Shown one piece after another: positions 44,350 to 52,934 of a DNA stretch of 64,000 nucleotides. Position 1 is the stretch's first letter; each line of letters opens with the position of its first letter. This DNA comes from Lactiplantibacillus daowaiensis (lineage in GTDB: Bacteria > Bacillota > Bacilli > Lactobacillales > Lactobacillaceae), in the NCBI RefSeq assembly GCF_005405085.1, contig NZ_BJDJ01000009.1, forward strand, positions 1-64,000. Direction: 5' to 3'. The notes beneath the pieces are model-generated. The model ran no database searches, was not told the origin of the DNA, and saw nothing but the letters and a program-made list of their open reading frames with translations. The position numbers were made by a program, and so were the translations under genes.

Positions 44350-45378
44350 TCACCGGATTTGCCAAGTATGCTTGGCCTTGATCCAAATCCAATGTAAGCC
44401 AAACGCACTTACAAATGCGAGCAACCAAGTCAGCCCATAACTTAGAATAATCAAGGCGCCTGGTTGTTGGGCAAACTTCGGTGCTAGCAACCACCACACG
44501 AGTTGTAGCCAAAAGACATTTGCCAAGTAGGCGCGATAGGCGTAAGTCGCCAACCAGTGAATCACGATTAAAAAGGCCGTTGGCTGCGCTAAATAATGGC
44601 TACCAAACCAGGCAATTAGCCCAATCACCGCCAGGGCATAAAGCGTCATTGAGGGCTGATAATAACTGGCATGGCTGAGTGTAACCGGGGTGCCAGTTTG
44701 CCAGAGTTGCCAATTGGTCCATAAAAAGCTACCGATAAAGGTGATAATTAGGCCACCGTGCCAGCGTTTAATTCTGGTTGTGGTTATCGGATTACTGCCA
44801 GCTATAGCGCCTAAAATACCATAAAGGCCAAAGCTTAAGGCCACCCGATCTAACAGTGCCCAGCCACGCGGAACTGCCCAAGCATAAATGCCCAACCAGC
44901 CGGCATAGCCGATGACAGTTAAGGTTAAGAGACTAGTCTGATGATGCGTCTGGTTGACTCGACGCATGAGCCACCAAAATATTGGCATTAAGAGAATGAA
45001 TTGTAACATCATCGTGTTGTACCACAAATGCGGGGCCGCATTGCCATTAATGAATTGCCAACAAAATGTCCATAGGTTATGGAAGGGGGTACCTTGTTGT
45101 AACTGCGGCATGGTTACTAAGTAAAGCATTGTCCAACCAATCGTGGGCACAAAAAGGGCCGACCACTGTTGACGTAAGTAGTGACGATAGGTGGGAGGCT
45201 GTTGCCAAGTTGTCCGCATCGTGGTGTAAAGAATTCCGAAGATAAATGCGGGTGCCGTGAACTTCACAAAATTATAGAGGATGCCAATTTCGTGTTGCAT
45301 GGCGACAGTGGGATGACAACTCAAAGTAAATGCTAGGACGGTTTGTAGCATGACCGCAGTACAGGCCGCGACTTTCAT
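44350..45378 (-). CDS. Acyltransferase_3-like membrane protein, N-terminus uncertain
   Basis: This 342-residue protein has about nine hydrophobic segments and resembles integral membrane O-acyltransferases of the Acyltransferase_3/IcaC type. The first part usually carries a catalytic His (the H in xIxH); here the early segment reads MLQTVLAFTLSCHPT. A GGTGA site precedes the ATG at 45378, but the open frame continues upstream without a normal start, and an ATG in another frame (MKVSTHS) lies near 45432, so the 5' end may be truncated or shifted. Confidence 0.7.
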   Translation of the reverse strand: MKVAACTAVMLQTVLAFTLSCHPTVAMQHEIGILYNFVKFTAPAFIFGILYTTMRTTWQQPPTYRHYLRQQWSALFVPTIGWTMLYLVTMPQLQQGTPFHNLWTFCWQFINGNAAPHLWYNTMMLQFILLMPIFWWLMRRVNQTHHQTSLLTLTVIGYAGWLGIYAWAVPRGWALLDRVALSFGLYGILGAIAGSNPITTTRIKRWHGGLIITFIGSFLWTNWQLWQTGTPVTLSHASYYQPSMTLYALAVIGLIAWFGSHYLAQPTAFLIVIHWLATYAYRAYLANVFWLQLVWWLLAPKFAQQPGALIILSYGLTWLLAFVSAFGLHWIWIKAKHTWQIR

Positions 45379-45575
45379 AAAGTCACCAATATCAGTTGAT
45401 TCAGTTATTGTGGCTGTTTTAGGAATGAGTACTCACCTTCATTATGTTCAATATAGCTTTGTCACCGCTAAAATGCAATACAGATTGGTTGCGATGAGGA
45501 CTAGCCCAAGGCGTTTATCGGTCCCCATCACCGTTGAAATCACCGGAGCTGGAAAATAGCGTTGTTAAATGCAGC

Positions 45576-45610
45576 AAAAAACGCCTGGAAGTCAAATTCC
45601 AGACGTTTTT
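45576..45610 (-). terminator. Terminator of the asnB-aspartokinase operon
   Basis: On the minus strand ACGTCTGGAA pairs with TTCCAGGCGT (one G-U), with A and T runs outside. Confidence 0.8.
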
Positions 45611-45620
45611 AATAAACAAG

Positions 45621-46826
45621 CTATTTTTCAATGCCTAAGAAAGCGTCATGCAAGGCGTTCATGGCAACCTTTAAATCAGCTTCTTTAACCAATACCCAAA
45701 TCGTGGTATAGCTATCAGTTGATTGTAAGATATCAATGTGTTGTGCACTTAAGGCGGTCACGATACGCGCCGTTACCCCAGGGGTCCCAGTAATACCGGC
45801 ACCGACCACGGAAACTTTTGCACAGTTGGCAATCAATTGGTAATGGACATCGGCTTTGGTAAATAAGTCTTCAGCGACGGTTGCATCACCATTCACTAAG
45901 TTAAACACAACTTGATGTTGCGTAATATTAATAAAGTCGACGCTTAACCCATGTTGTGCCATTAATTGAAAGATTTCACTTGAACTGAGTTTGTCGGTTG
46001 GCACTGTGAATTGCGACAAATTGGTTTGATGCGCAATCCCAGTAACGGTCCGATAGTGTTCGATTTTAGTCGTTGTCCGGTCAGTAACCAAGGTCCCGAG
46101 TTCATCAGGCGCTTGATAAGTGGACCGAATCCGCATTGGCACGTGGGCTTGTTCGGCAATTTCCACGGCCCGGGGATGAATGACTTTAGCCCCTTCGTGC
46201 GCCATATTAGCGAGTTCTTCGTAGCTGATGGTTTCAATAAAGCGGGCATGCGTGACTAAGCGTGGATCGGCCGTCATCATACCGTTGACATCGGTAAAGA
46301 TGTCAACGCGTTTAGCTTTTAAGGCGGCCCCTAAAATGGCCGCTGACGTATCAGAACCACCACGGCCAATCGTCGTGATATGACCATCTTCAGTTGCGCC
46401 TTGAAAACCAGTCACGATAACAACATCGGCGTCATCGAAAGCCGTTTGAATCGGTTTAGGATCAACCCGTAAAATCTTGGCGTTTTGGAATTCATCATTG
46501 GTAATGATACCAGCGTCGTGACCAGTCATGGCAACGACGTTTAAGCCTTGTTCGCGTGCCAATTCAGTAAAGACGGCCGTTGAGATGGTTTCACCAACGG
46601 ACACTAACATATCGAGTTCGCGATTGGTTAACCGACTTTGGTCGCCATGAACTAGACCGAGTAGTGAATCAGTGGCATAAGGGGCACCTTTACGGCCAAT
46701 GGCAGAAACCACGACAATGACTTTATCGCCTTGGTCAACGGCATATTGTACGTGGCGCAGCGCTTGTTTGCGCGCAGCGTCATCTTTGACGGACGTACCG
46801 CCAAATTTTTGAACAATAATTTCCAT
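45621..46826 (-). CDS. Aspartokinase
   Basis: The protein has 401 residues. VQKFGGTSVKDD is the kinase signature, FTDVNGMMTADPR the aspartate-binding part, and two ACT domains occupy about 255-401. It phosphorylates aspartate, the first step to diaminopimelate, lysine, threonine and methionine. It follows asnB after five bases, with its ribosome site inside the asnB 3' end, so they form one operon. Its feedback effector cannot be told. Confidence 0.94.
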   Translation of the reverse strand: MEIIVQKFGGTSVKDDAARKQALRHVQYAVDQGDKVIVVVSAIGRKGAPYATDSLLGLVHGDQSRLTNRELDMLVSVGETISTAVFTELAREQGLNVVAMTGHDAGIITNDEFQNAKILRVDPKPIQTAFDDADVVIVTGFQGATEDGHITTIGRGGSDTSAAILGAALKAKRVDIFTDVNGMMTADPRLVTHARFIETISYEELANMAHEGAKVIHPRAVEIAEQAHVPMRIRSTYQAPDELGTLVTDRTTTKIEHYRTVTGIAHQTNLSQFTVPTDKLSSSEIFQLMAQHGLSVDFINITQHQVVFNLVNGDATVAEDLFTKADVHYQLIANCAKVSVVGAGITGTPGVTARIVTALSAQHIDILQSTDSYTTIWVLVKEADLKVAMNALHDAFLGIEK

Positions 46827-46831
46827 CAGGT

Positions 46832-48733
46832 TTAATACTCCTCAACTTGACTAGCGTGGGCATTAGCAGTTGGACTATCCATCAATTCATCAGCTTCGAC
46901 GTAGATTTTATGCCACATCATGAAGGTTAAAACTGTCCATAACTTCCGGGAGTTGTCACGAACGCCTTCGCGGTGATCGGACAAAAGCTTCAAGAAGTAG
47001 GCTTTGTTAAAGTATTGGTCAGTTTGTGAGTCATTGATGATTTGTTCAGCCCAGCCGTACATTTCATCTTTTAACCAGAACCGAATTGGCACTGGGAATC
47101 CAAGCTTCTTACGGTGTAAAACGTGTTCTGGCACGACATCTTCAACGGCTTTACGCAAGATGTACTTCGTCGTCCCATGACTGATTCGCAAGTCGGCTGG
47201 AATTTCAGCGGCTAAGTTGTAAACTTCGCGGTCCACAAATGGGGTCCGTAGTTCCAAACTGTGTGCCATCGTCGTGCGATCAGCGTTGTGCAATAAGTCA
47301 CCGTTTAACCAAGTATGCATGTCGATAAATTGCATCCGACTGATTGGATCGTAGTCGGTCGATTCATCGTAAAATGGTTGCGTAATAGATTGGAACGGAT
47401 GATTTTGATTGTAGTCTTTAATGAAAGCTTGTTTTTCTTTTTCACCAAAGATAAAGGCATTGCCGACGTAACGATTTTCTAGTGGTGTCGTCCCGCGTAG
47501 CAAGAATGAGCGACCGCGCATCCCTTCTGGCATCATCATCGCAATCTTCTTTAACGCACCATTGATTGGTTTCGTGTAACGGAAGGGTTTCAATGATTCG
47601 GGTTCATGATAAATCGTGTAACCACCGAATAATTCATCAGCACCTTCACCAGTCAGCGCCACTTTAACGTGCTTGCGGGCTTCTTTGGCTAAGAAATACT
47701 GAGGAACAGCGGCCGGATCAGCCAATGGATCATCCATACTCCAAACGAAGTGTGGGAAGGCCTTCATAAAGGCTTCCGGGGTGATCGTCATGCTGTAGTT
47801 TTTAACGCCTAACTTTTCGGCGGTTTCTTGAGCGACATCTAATTCACTGTAGCCTTCACGTTCAAACCCAACGGAAATGGTTTCGAGGTTCGGGTTAAAG
47901 TTCTTCGCGATGGCCACAATAATGGAAGAATCGATCCCACCAGATAAGAACGACCCAACGGGCACATCAGAGCGCATATGGATTTTAACCGAGTCAAAGA
48001 GCGCATCTTTGATCTTACGGGCATATTCTTCTTCAGTCCGCTTAACGGGATGGAATTCACGATGATAGTAACGATCGATGCGTGGCGCATTACCAAGCTT
48101 CTTGGTCAATGAGCAACCAGGGGCTAACATCTTGATTTCTTTCGTTAAGGTTTCTGGTTCTGGAACGAATTGGAACGTCATATAATCTTGTAAGGCATCT
48201 TTATCGAAAGTCTTGTCTTTAAGAATCTTGTAAATCGATTTACTTTCAGATGCATAATAGAAATCATCACCATGAATGGCATAATAGAATGGTTTGATCC
48301 CAAATTGATCACGCGCAGCAAACAAGGTTTGTTCTTGCTTGTCCCAAATGACAAACGCAAACATCCCACGTAAGTATTTTGTCGCTTTTTCTTTATATTT
48401 GGCATACATGCCAAGAATAACTTCGGAATCCGAGTTGGTTTTAAATTCATAACCTTCTGTTTTAAGTTGTTCACGCAACTCAACATAGTTATAAATTTCC
48501 CCATTAAATGTCATCCAGTAACGTTCATTATCATATGAAAGAGGTTGGTGGCCACCTTCTAAGTCAATGATACTTAGACGGCGGAACCCCATCGTAATAT
48601 GATCATCAGCAAAATAACCGTCATCATCGGGTCCCCGATGGACAATCATTTTTGTCATGTTATGGATGGTCTGATCGTAAGCTTCATTATCAGCCTTAGT
48701 CCGATCAGTTAAGCAACCAGCAAAACCGCACAT
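46832..48733 (-). CDS. asnB: Glutamine-dependent asparagine synthase-family amidotransferase
   Basis: The protein has 633 residues. Cys2 (MCGFAG) is the glutaminase nucleophile of the class II amidotransferase domain, and SGGIDSS is the ATP-pyrophosphatase loop of the synthetase domain. In L. plantarum an AsnB-family enzyme (AsnB1) is reported to amidate mDAP in peptidoglycan precursors. Because this gene is followed by aspartokinase and lies near mDAP-type murE, amidation of mDAP is more likely here than asparagine supply, for which asnA exists. That assignment is by context. Confidence 0.92.
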   Translation of the reverse strand: MCGFAGCLTDRTKADNEAYDQTIHNMTKMIVHRGPDDDGYFADDHITMGFRRLSIIDLEGGHQPLSYDNERYWMTFNGEIYNYVELREQLKTEGYEFKTNSDSEVILGMYAKYKEKATKYLRGMFAFVIWDKQEQTLFAARDQFGIKPFYYAIHGDDFYYASESKSIYKILKDKTFDKDALQDYMTFQFVPEPETLTKEIKMLAPGCSLTKKLGNAPRIDRYYHREFHPVKRTEEEYARKIKDALFDSVKIHMRSDVPVGSFLSGGIDSSIIVAIAKNFNPNLETISVGFEREGYSELDVAQETAEKLGVKNYSMTITPEAFMKAFPHFVWSMDDPLADPAAVPQYFLAKEARKHVKVALTGEGADELFGGYTIYHEPESLKPFRYTKPINGALKKIAMMMPEGMRGRSFLLRGTTPLENRYVGNAFIFGEKEKQAFIKDYNQNHPFQSITQPFYDESTDYDPISRMQFIDMHTWLNGDLLHNADRTTMAHSLELRTPFVDREVYNLAAEIPADLRISHGTTKYILRKAVEDVVPEHVLHRKKLGFPVPIRFWLKDEMYGWAEQIINDSQTDQYFNKAYFLKLLSDHREGVRDNSRKLWTVLTFMMWHKIYVEADELMDSPTANAHASQVEEY

Positions 48734-48956
48734 GTATGTTCATCTCTCAATCTTTAAGGTATAAGTTAATTACAATTATGAATACTCATGATTCGTTGCT
48801 AATTTACACGATTATTAGCGGGAAGTAAAGCTATCTCGCGTTTTGTAATCGTTTCTTACTGAATTATTTGAGTAAAAATCACTGATTATTGAAAAAAGTT
48901 TTGGTAACCAGCAAATAAATGGCCTTGAAATGGATATTAATGAGTATACTTCCATC

Positions 48957-48985
48957 ATTATACTTGGTTTAAGATGGAAGATAAA
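48957..48985 (-). promoter_or_regulatory. Probable asnB promoter
   Basis: On the minus strand TTTATC (48980-48985) and TATAAT (48957-48962) are separated by 17 bases, about 220 bases before asnB. Confidence 0.5.
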
Positions 48986-48987
48986 GC

Positions 48988-49226
48988 TGTAACAGTAATT
49001 CAAACGGTTTCAAAAGTAAAACAAATTTAATATTACAAATGCGTTTTCAGAAAATAATCCCACTTATTCCAGTTTGATTGTTACAAAATATTACAGAATT
49101 GGTCTAATGTTACATTCTGACCTCGAAATAGTAATAAACCTGCTATTGGTTTGTTACATCTGGCCGGTATACTTTGTTCTTGTTGTTAAGCGCGGCGATC
49201 AAATGGTCACACCCGCTTTTGTTACT
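48988..49226. promoter_or_regulatory. Cluster of TGTTAC-like motifs upstream of the LysM gene
   Basis: TGTAACA or TGTTAC(A/T) occurs at 48988, 49079, 49108, 49152 and 49220, in the 524-base divergent region that otherwise holds no gene. Spacing is irregular. TGTWAH half sites are known for WalR (YycF), which controls cell-wall hydrolases, but the canonical five-base spacing between half sites is not met here. Confidence 0.4.
49146..49173 (+). promoter_or_regulatory. Promoter of the LysM/Apf-like gene
   Basis: TTGGTT (49146-49151) and TATACT (49168-49173) are separated by 16 bases; a TGTTACA motif begins the spacer. Confidence 0.6.
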
Positions 49227-49257
49227 TGGATTAAATTAGGAGTGAAGAGAAGTTTTT

Positions 49258-49818
49258 ATGAAGATTAAGAGTTTAGTATTATCAACCGTTGCAGCTGCTG
49301 GATTATTGGTATTCGGGGCAGCCGCTGCTAACGCCGACACAGTTACAGTTAAAGCCGGCGACACGGTGAGTTCAATTGCCAATGCCAACAACACGACGGT
49401 AAAGGCAATCGAATCAGCTAACTCCTTGGAAAACGTGAACTTGATTTTCGTTGGCCAAGAATTAGAAGTTAATGGTACAACGACCCAAACTTCAACAACT
49501 ACTAGCAGCAATCAAGCCGCAGCGTCAACGACGACGGCTACGCCAGCTGCATCATCGACTACTGATAACACAACTAGCACGAGCACAACCAGCTCAAGTG
49601 ACAGTTCTGCTAAAGCTTGGATCGCTAACAAAGAATCTGGCGGTTCATACAGCGCCCGGAACGGTCAATATATCGGTAAATACCAATTAAGTTCATCATA
49701 CTTAAATGGTGATTACTCAGCTGCCAACCAAGAACGCGTGGCCAATAGCTACGTGGCTTCACGTTACGGCTCATGGGCCGCAGCACAAGCCCATTGGCAA
49801 GCTAACGGCTGGTACTAA
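49258..49818 (+). CDS. LysM protein with Apf-like (aggregation-promoting factor) C-terminus
   Basis: The protein has 186 residues. A signal peptide (1-27) ends in AAANADT. A LysM domain (about 28-75) is followed by a Ser/Thr-rich linker (76-115), then a 70-residue domain that begins AWIANKESGGSYSARNG and ends HWQANGWY, as in aggregation-promoting factors of lactobacilli. The Glu in NKESGG is a possible lysozyme-like catalytic residue. It would bind peptidoglycan outside the cell and may cut it. AGGAGTGAAGAG lies before the ATG. Confidence 0.9.
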   Translation: MKIKSLVLSTVAAAGLLVFGAAAANADTVTVKAGDTVSSIANANNTTVKAIESANSLENVNLIFVGQELEVNGTTTQTSTTTSSNQAAASTTTATPAASSTTDNTTSTSTTSSSDSSAKAWIANKESGGSYSARNGQYIGKYQLSSSYLNGDYSAANQERVANSYVASRYGSWAAAQAHWQANGWY

Positions 49819-49857
49819 GATCAGCGTTAACGTTAAATTTTAAAATAAGTCTAAGTC

Positions 49858-49900
49858 AAAAAACAGGCAGTCACGAATTTCGTGGCTGCCTGTTTTTTTG
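49858..49900 (+). terminator. Terminator
   Basis: AAACAGGCAGTCACGAA pairs with TTCGTGGCTGCCTGTTT (one G-U), and T run follows. It could also serve the convergent MerR gene. Confidence 0.82.
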
Positions 49901-49948
49901 CGCGCCTTTTTAGCAAAGAAAAGTGGTCGCTATAATATAGAAGTAAAC

Positions 49949-50386
49949 TTATTTTTCAAACGGGTTTGGCAAGCCGTTGGCACGTTTTTCTGCTTGGGCG
50001 ACTGCCAATTCAGCCGTCACCAAGGCTTGCGCATTGGGCTGCCGATATAAGTTGAGCTTGAAGTCGACTTCTTGTAAGTTTTGCATGATTTTGGCCTGTT
50101 GGTCTAAGATTGCTTGCCGGTGGGTACTTAATAGGTGTTGTCGTTGCGGAATCGTGGTTGGTCCTTGCATGACATAGGCAATGTATTGCCGAATATCAGC
50201 GATCTTCATACCAGTGTCTTTTAAACAACAAATCGTATGCAATAGGTGTAGATCGCCATCGGTAAAGACCCGATAACCAGCTGCGTTGCGACTAACGAAT
50301 GGGAGTAACCCTTGTTTGTCGTAAAAACGTAACGTATAAATTGATAGGCCAGTTTTGTCGGCGACCGCTTTAATGGAATAAGTCAT
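49949..50386 (-). CDS. MerR-family regulator of the adjacent reductase
   Basis: The ATG at 50386, eight bases after AGGAG, gives 145 residues. The winged HTH (1-68; SIKAVADKTGLSIYTLRFYD) is followed by a coiled-coil helix. It diverges from the reductase at 50486. The reductase promoter has the 19-base spacer typical of MerR-activated promoters, so this regulator very probably controls it. Confidence 0.92.
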   Translation of the reverse strand: MTYSIKAVADKTGLSIYTLRFYDKQGLLPFVSRNAAGYRVFTDGDLHLLHTICCLKDTGMKIADIRQYIAYVMQGPTTIPQRQHLLSTHRQAILDQQAKIMQNLQEVDFKLNLYRQPNAQALVTAELAVAQAEKRANGLPNPFEK

Positions 50387-50404
50387 TTTATTTTCTCCTG
50401 ACAC

Positions 50405-50435
50405 TTGCCCTAGAGTATTGTCGAGGGTTTATATT
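50405..50435 (+). promoter_or_regulatory. MerR-type promoter with 19-base spacer
   Basis: TTGCCC (50405-50410) and TATATT (50430-50435) are separated by 19 bases. CCCT and AGGG flank the dyad in the spacer. This is the layout that MerR proteins untwist to activate transcription. Confidence 0.75.
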
Positions 50436-50485
50436 ATGGACAAGCTTAACGAAAAAACGGGTTAAAGACAAGGAGTTTATTAAAA

Positions 50486-51499
50486 ATGAAACCATTAGTA
50501 TTAGTGACCGGCGGTAATGGCTTTTTAGCCGAACACTTATTGCAACGCTTATTAACAGCGGGCTATCCAGTCCGGGCAACGCTAAGGACGTTAGCTAAAG
50601 CGGATCAAGTCAAGCAAGCGTTGGCCGCCCAACACGTCGCACATTTAGACCGACTGACGTTTGTGACGGCGGATTTAACCCGTGATGCTGATTGGCCAGT
50701 GGCGATGCAAGGCGTGGGGATTGTCTTGAGTGTGGCCGCCCCAGTATTTGTTAACGGTGAAACGGTTGATAACACGGTGACGCAAGCTGCTAAGGAAGGC
50801 ACTTTACGGATTTTAAAAGCAGCTGAACAAGCTGGTGTCAAGCGCGTCGTCATGACGGGCAATCTTGGTGCGGTGGGGTTTAGTCGGTTAGATCATAGTC
50901 GGCCGGTCACTGAGGCTGATTGGACGGATCCGGACCAACCGGGATTATCTTTATATGAAACCTCTAAGTTGATAGCGGAACAAAGTGCCTGGACGTATAT
51001 GCAGCAATCAGCATCAAGCATGACGCTCACGACGGTTAACGCAGGCGCGATGTTAGGACCAGCGCTTGATCAACATGTTTCCGGTAGTTTTGGGTTAGTA
51101 GATCGCTTATTAAAGGGTCAAGCCACGCCTAACTTGGGGGTCAACATTGTTGATGTCCGTGATGTCGCTGACTTACAACTCCGGGCGATGACTGATCCGG
51201 CGGCGGCTGGTGAACGATTTTTAGCGGTGGCTGATACCGGGGTGACCACACAGCAAATGATCCAATTGATTCGCACTAAACGGCCAACGCTAGCGCCACA
51301 ATTACCGCAGCATCTCATTCCCAAAGCCGTCGTTAGCTTGATTGCACCATTTAATGCAACGGTGCGTGAAGCCCGGTTAATGATGCGTTTAAATCATCAA
51401 GTGAGCAATCAAAAAGCCCAGCGTCTATTAGGGTGGCAACCGCAGTACACTAGCGATGACACGATTTTAGCGGCAGTTGATCAATTAACGCAAAAATAA
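50486..51499 (+). CDS. NAD(P)-dependent epimerase/aldehyde reductase (extended SDR)
   Basis: The protein has 337 residues. VTGGNGFLAEHL is the nucleotide-binding motif (about 6-17) and LYETSKLIAEQ carries the Tyr-x-x-x-Lys catalytic pair. It is close in plan to the TetR-controlled reductase at 26541. Under MerR control it may detoxify aldehydes. AAGGAG precedes the ATG. The next gene follows after 76 bases. Confidence 0.92.
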   Translation: MKPLVLVTGGNGFLAEHLLQRLLTAGYPVRATLRTLAKADQVKQALAAQHVAHLDRLTFVTADLTRDADWPVAMQGVGIVLSVAAPVFVNGETVDNTVTQAAKEGTLRILKAAEQAGVKRVVMTGNLGAVGFSRLDHSRPVTEADWTDPDQPGLSLYETSKLIAEQSAWTYMQQSASSMTLTTVNAGAMLGPALDQHVSGSFGLVDRLLKGQATPNLGVNIVDVRDVADLQLRAMTDPAAAGERFLAVADTGVTTQQMIQLIRTKRPTLAPQLPQHLIPKAVVSLIAPFNATVREARLMMRLNHQVSNQKAQRLLGWQPQYTSDDTILAAVDQLTQK

Positions 51500-51575
51500 T
51501 TGTTAAAAAGGCTTGCCTTGCAGTTACTTGAAGGTCCTATGATAAGGTCATTCAATTAACAGGAGGTCATTGACG

Positions 51576-52184
51576 ATGACAAATATTTTAATTATTGGGG
51601 CAACGGGGACGGTTGGCAGTATGACGCGGCAATATTTACGTGAACATACGGATGATCAGTTAACTTTGATGGCGCGCAATACGCGGCGGCTGGGAACGAT
51701 TGATTCAGCACGTGAAACCGTGGTTACCGGCAGTGTCACGGATGCGGCGGCGTTGCAAACGGCCTTACAAGGGCAAGATGTCGTTTTTGCAGCTTTGAGT
51801 GGCAACTTAAAGGCGATGGCCCAAGCCCTAGTTGCTGGAATGACGCAAGCCGGTGTTGATCGGTTGCTCTTTATTACGTCAATGGGGATTTATAACGAGA
51901 TCCCGGCCAGTGTAGGTGCTGGTGGTAACTTGGCAGGTAATCCAATCTTACAAACGTATCGCGATGCCGCCGATGTCATTGAAGCATCCGCGCTAAACTA
52001 CACAACGATTCGGCCAGGGTGGTTTGATAATGGTGCGGATACTGATTATCAAGTGACTAAAAAAGGGGAACCATTTGGTGGTCACGATGTTTCGGTTAAA
52101 AGTATCGCCATATTGAGGGTCATGCGACTTGCCCATGACCCTCAATATGGCGCACGTGATAGCCTAGGCATTAATCGGAAGTAG
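51576..52184 (+). CDS. NmrA-like NAD(P)-binding SDR
   Basis: The ATG at 51576 follows AGGAGG by nine bases, giving 202 residues. NILIIGATGTVGSMT is the dinucleotide-binding loop, and the protein lacks a clear Tyr-x-x-x-Lys pair, as in atypical SDRs that sense or reduce with NADPH. Downstream, the NTF2-like gene begins two bases after the stop, so they are coupled. Confidence 0.9.
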   Translation: MTNILIIGATGTVGSMTRQYLREHTDDQLTLMARNTRRLGTIDSARETVVTGSVTDAAALQTALQGQDVVFAALSGNLKAMAQALVAGMTQAGVDRLLFITSMGIYNEIPASVGAGGNLAGNPILQTYRDAADVIEASALNYTTIRPGWFDNGADTDYQVTKKGEPFGGHDVSVKSIAILRVMRLAHDPQYGARDSLGINRK

Positions 52185-52186
52185 CG

Positions 52187-52564
52187 GTGGTTAGATTGAC
52201 AACAACTGATGTCGTTGCCCTTTATCGGACGTACAATCGCGCCATGGCTGCACGCGATACTAGCACATTAAATCAGATCTTAGCCCCTAGTTTTACGCTG
52301 ACACATATGACTGGCTACCGCCAAGCCCGGGCTGACTGGTTGGCGCAAATCGAAGATGGCACGATGGGTTATCAAGCGTCTAAAGAAAAACAGGTGAATG
52401 TTGAACGTGTTGATGACACGCATTGGCATTTGATTGGTCAAAGCTTAGTGACCGCCGCCGTTTATGGTGGGGCAACCCAGGATTGGCCGTTAACGAGTGA
52501 TATGCAGGTGGTCGAGCTGAATCAGCAGTTACAAATTTTAAATGTCGTAGTAACGACCTATTAA
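52187..52564 (+). CDS. NTF2/SnoaL-like protein
   Basis: The protein has 125 residues from the GTG at 52187; a TTG at 52196, five bases after GGTGG, is a possible alternative. The plan VALYRTYNRAMAARDTSTLN, then FTLTHMTGYRQARADWL and a C-terminal curved sheet matches the DUF4440/SnoaL (NTF2-like) fold. It forms a cone with a cavity that binds a small molecule. Its partner is the coupled SDR. Confidence 0.82.
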   Translation: MVRLTTTDVVALYRTYNRAMAARDTSTLNQILAPSFTLTHMTGYRQARADWLAQIEDGTMGYQASKEKQVNVERVDDTHWHLIGQSLVTAAVYGGATQDWPLTSDMQVVELNQQLQILNVVVTTY

Positions 52565-52609
52565 AAAATCGCGTTGACTTTAATTAGCACAAGTCAACGC
52601 GATTTTTTT
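52563..52609. terminator. Bidirectional terminator
   Basis: AATCGCGTTGACTT pairs perfectly with AAGTCAACGCGATT across a ten-base loop, with A and T runs outside. It touches the end of the convergent azlD. Confidence 0.88.
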
Positions 52610-52934
52610 AAGCCCAACCAACAAGCCGGATCAACGCCATGGCAATCACGCCAGTAATGACGACGGCTAAGAGACTCTTGGTCAAGATACCAGCACCAAT
52701 GGCCGGAATTGAAGCGTAAATATTGGCTAGGTTAAAGCCTGGCCAGTGTCCAGCGTGTTAAACGAGCAAGTTTTCAATGAAAATTGCGGTCATAATCGCC
52801 ACGGGGACAAATGAGAGAAATTCAATTAACCATTTTGGAACGGTCAAATTTTTAATCAAGACGAATGGTACGACGCGGGATAGCCAAGTGACAAGGCCAC
52901 ACCATAAAATCGTGAGTAAGACATAAAGGGTCAT
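52608..52934 (-). pseudogene. azlD: azlD with an internal stop codon
   Basis: On the minus strand the frame from the ATG at 52934 (MTLYVLLTILWCG) is interrupted by TAA at 52758-52760, codon 59, and then continues open for 49 codons (HAGHWPGFNL... to IRLVGWA) to a TAA at 52608-52610. Together this is 109 codons, the usual AzlD length, with four hydrophobic segments. AzlD is the small subunit of a branched-chain amino acid exporter with AzlC. A CAA-to-TAA change would explain it. The gene is probably inactive. Confidence 0.9.

Noticed and set aside
49074-49268. 64-codon frame upstream of the LysM gene
   Set aside because: It covers the promoter region and TGTTAC motifs and has no ribosome site.
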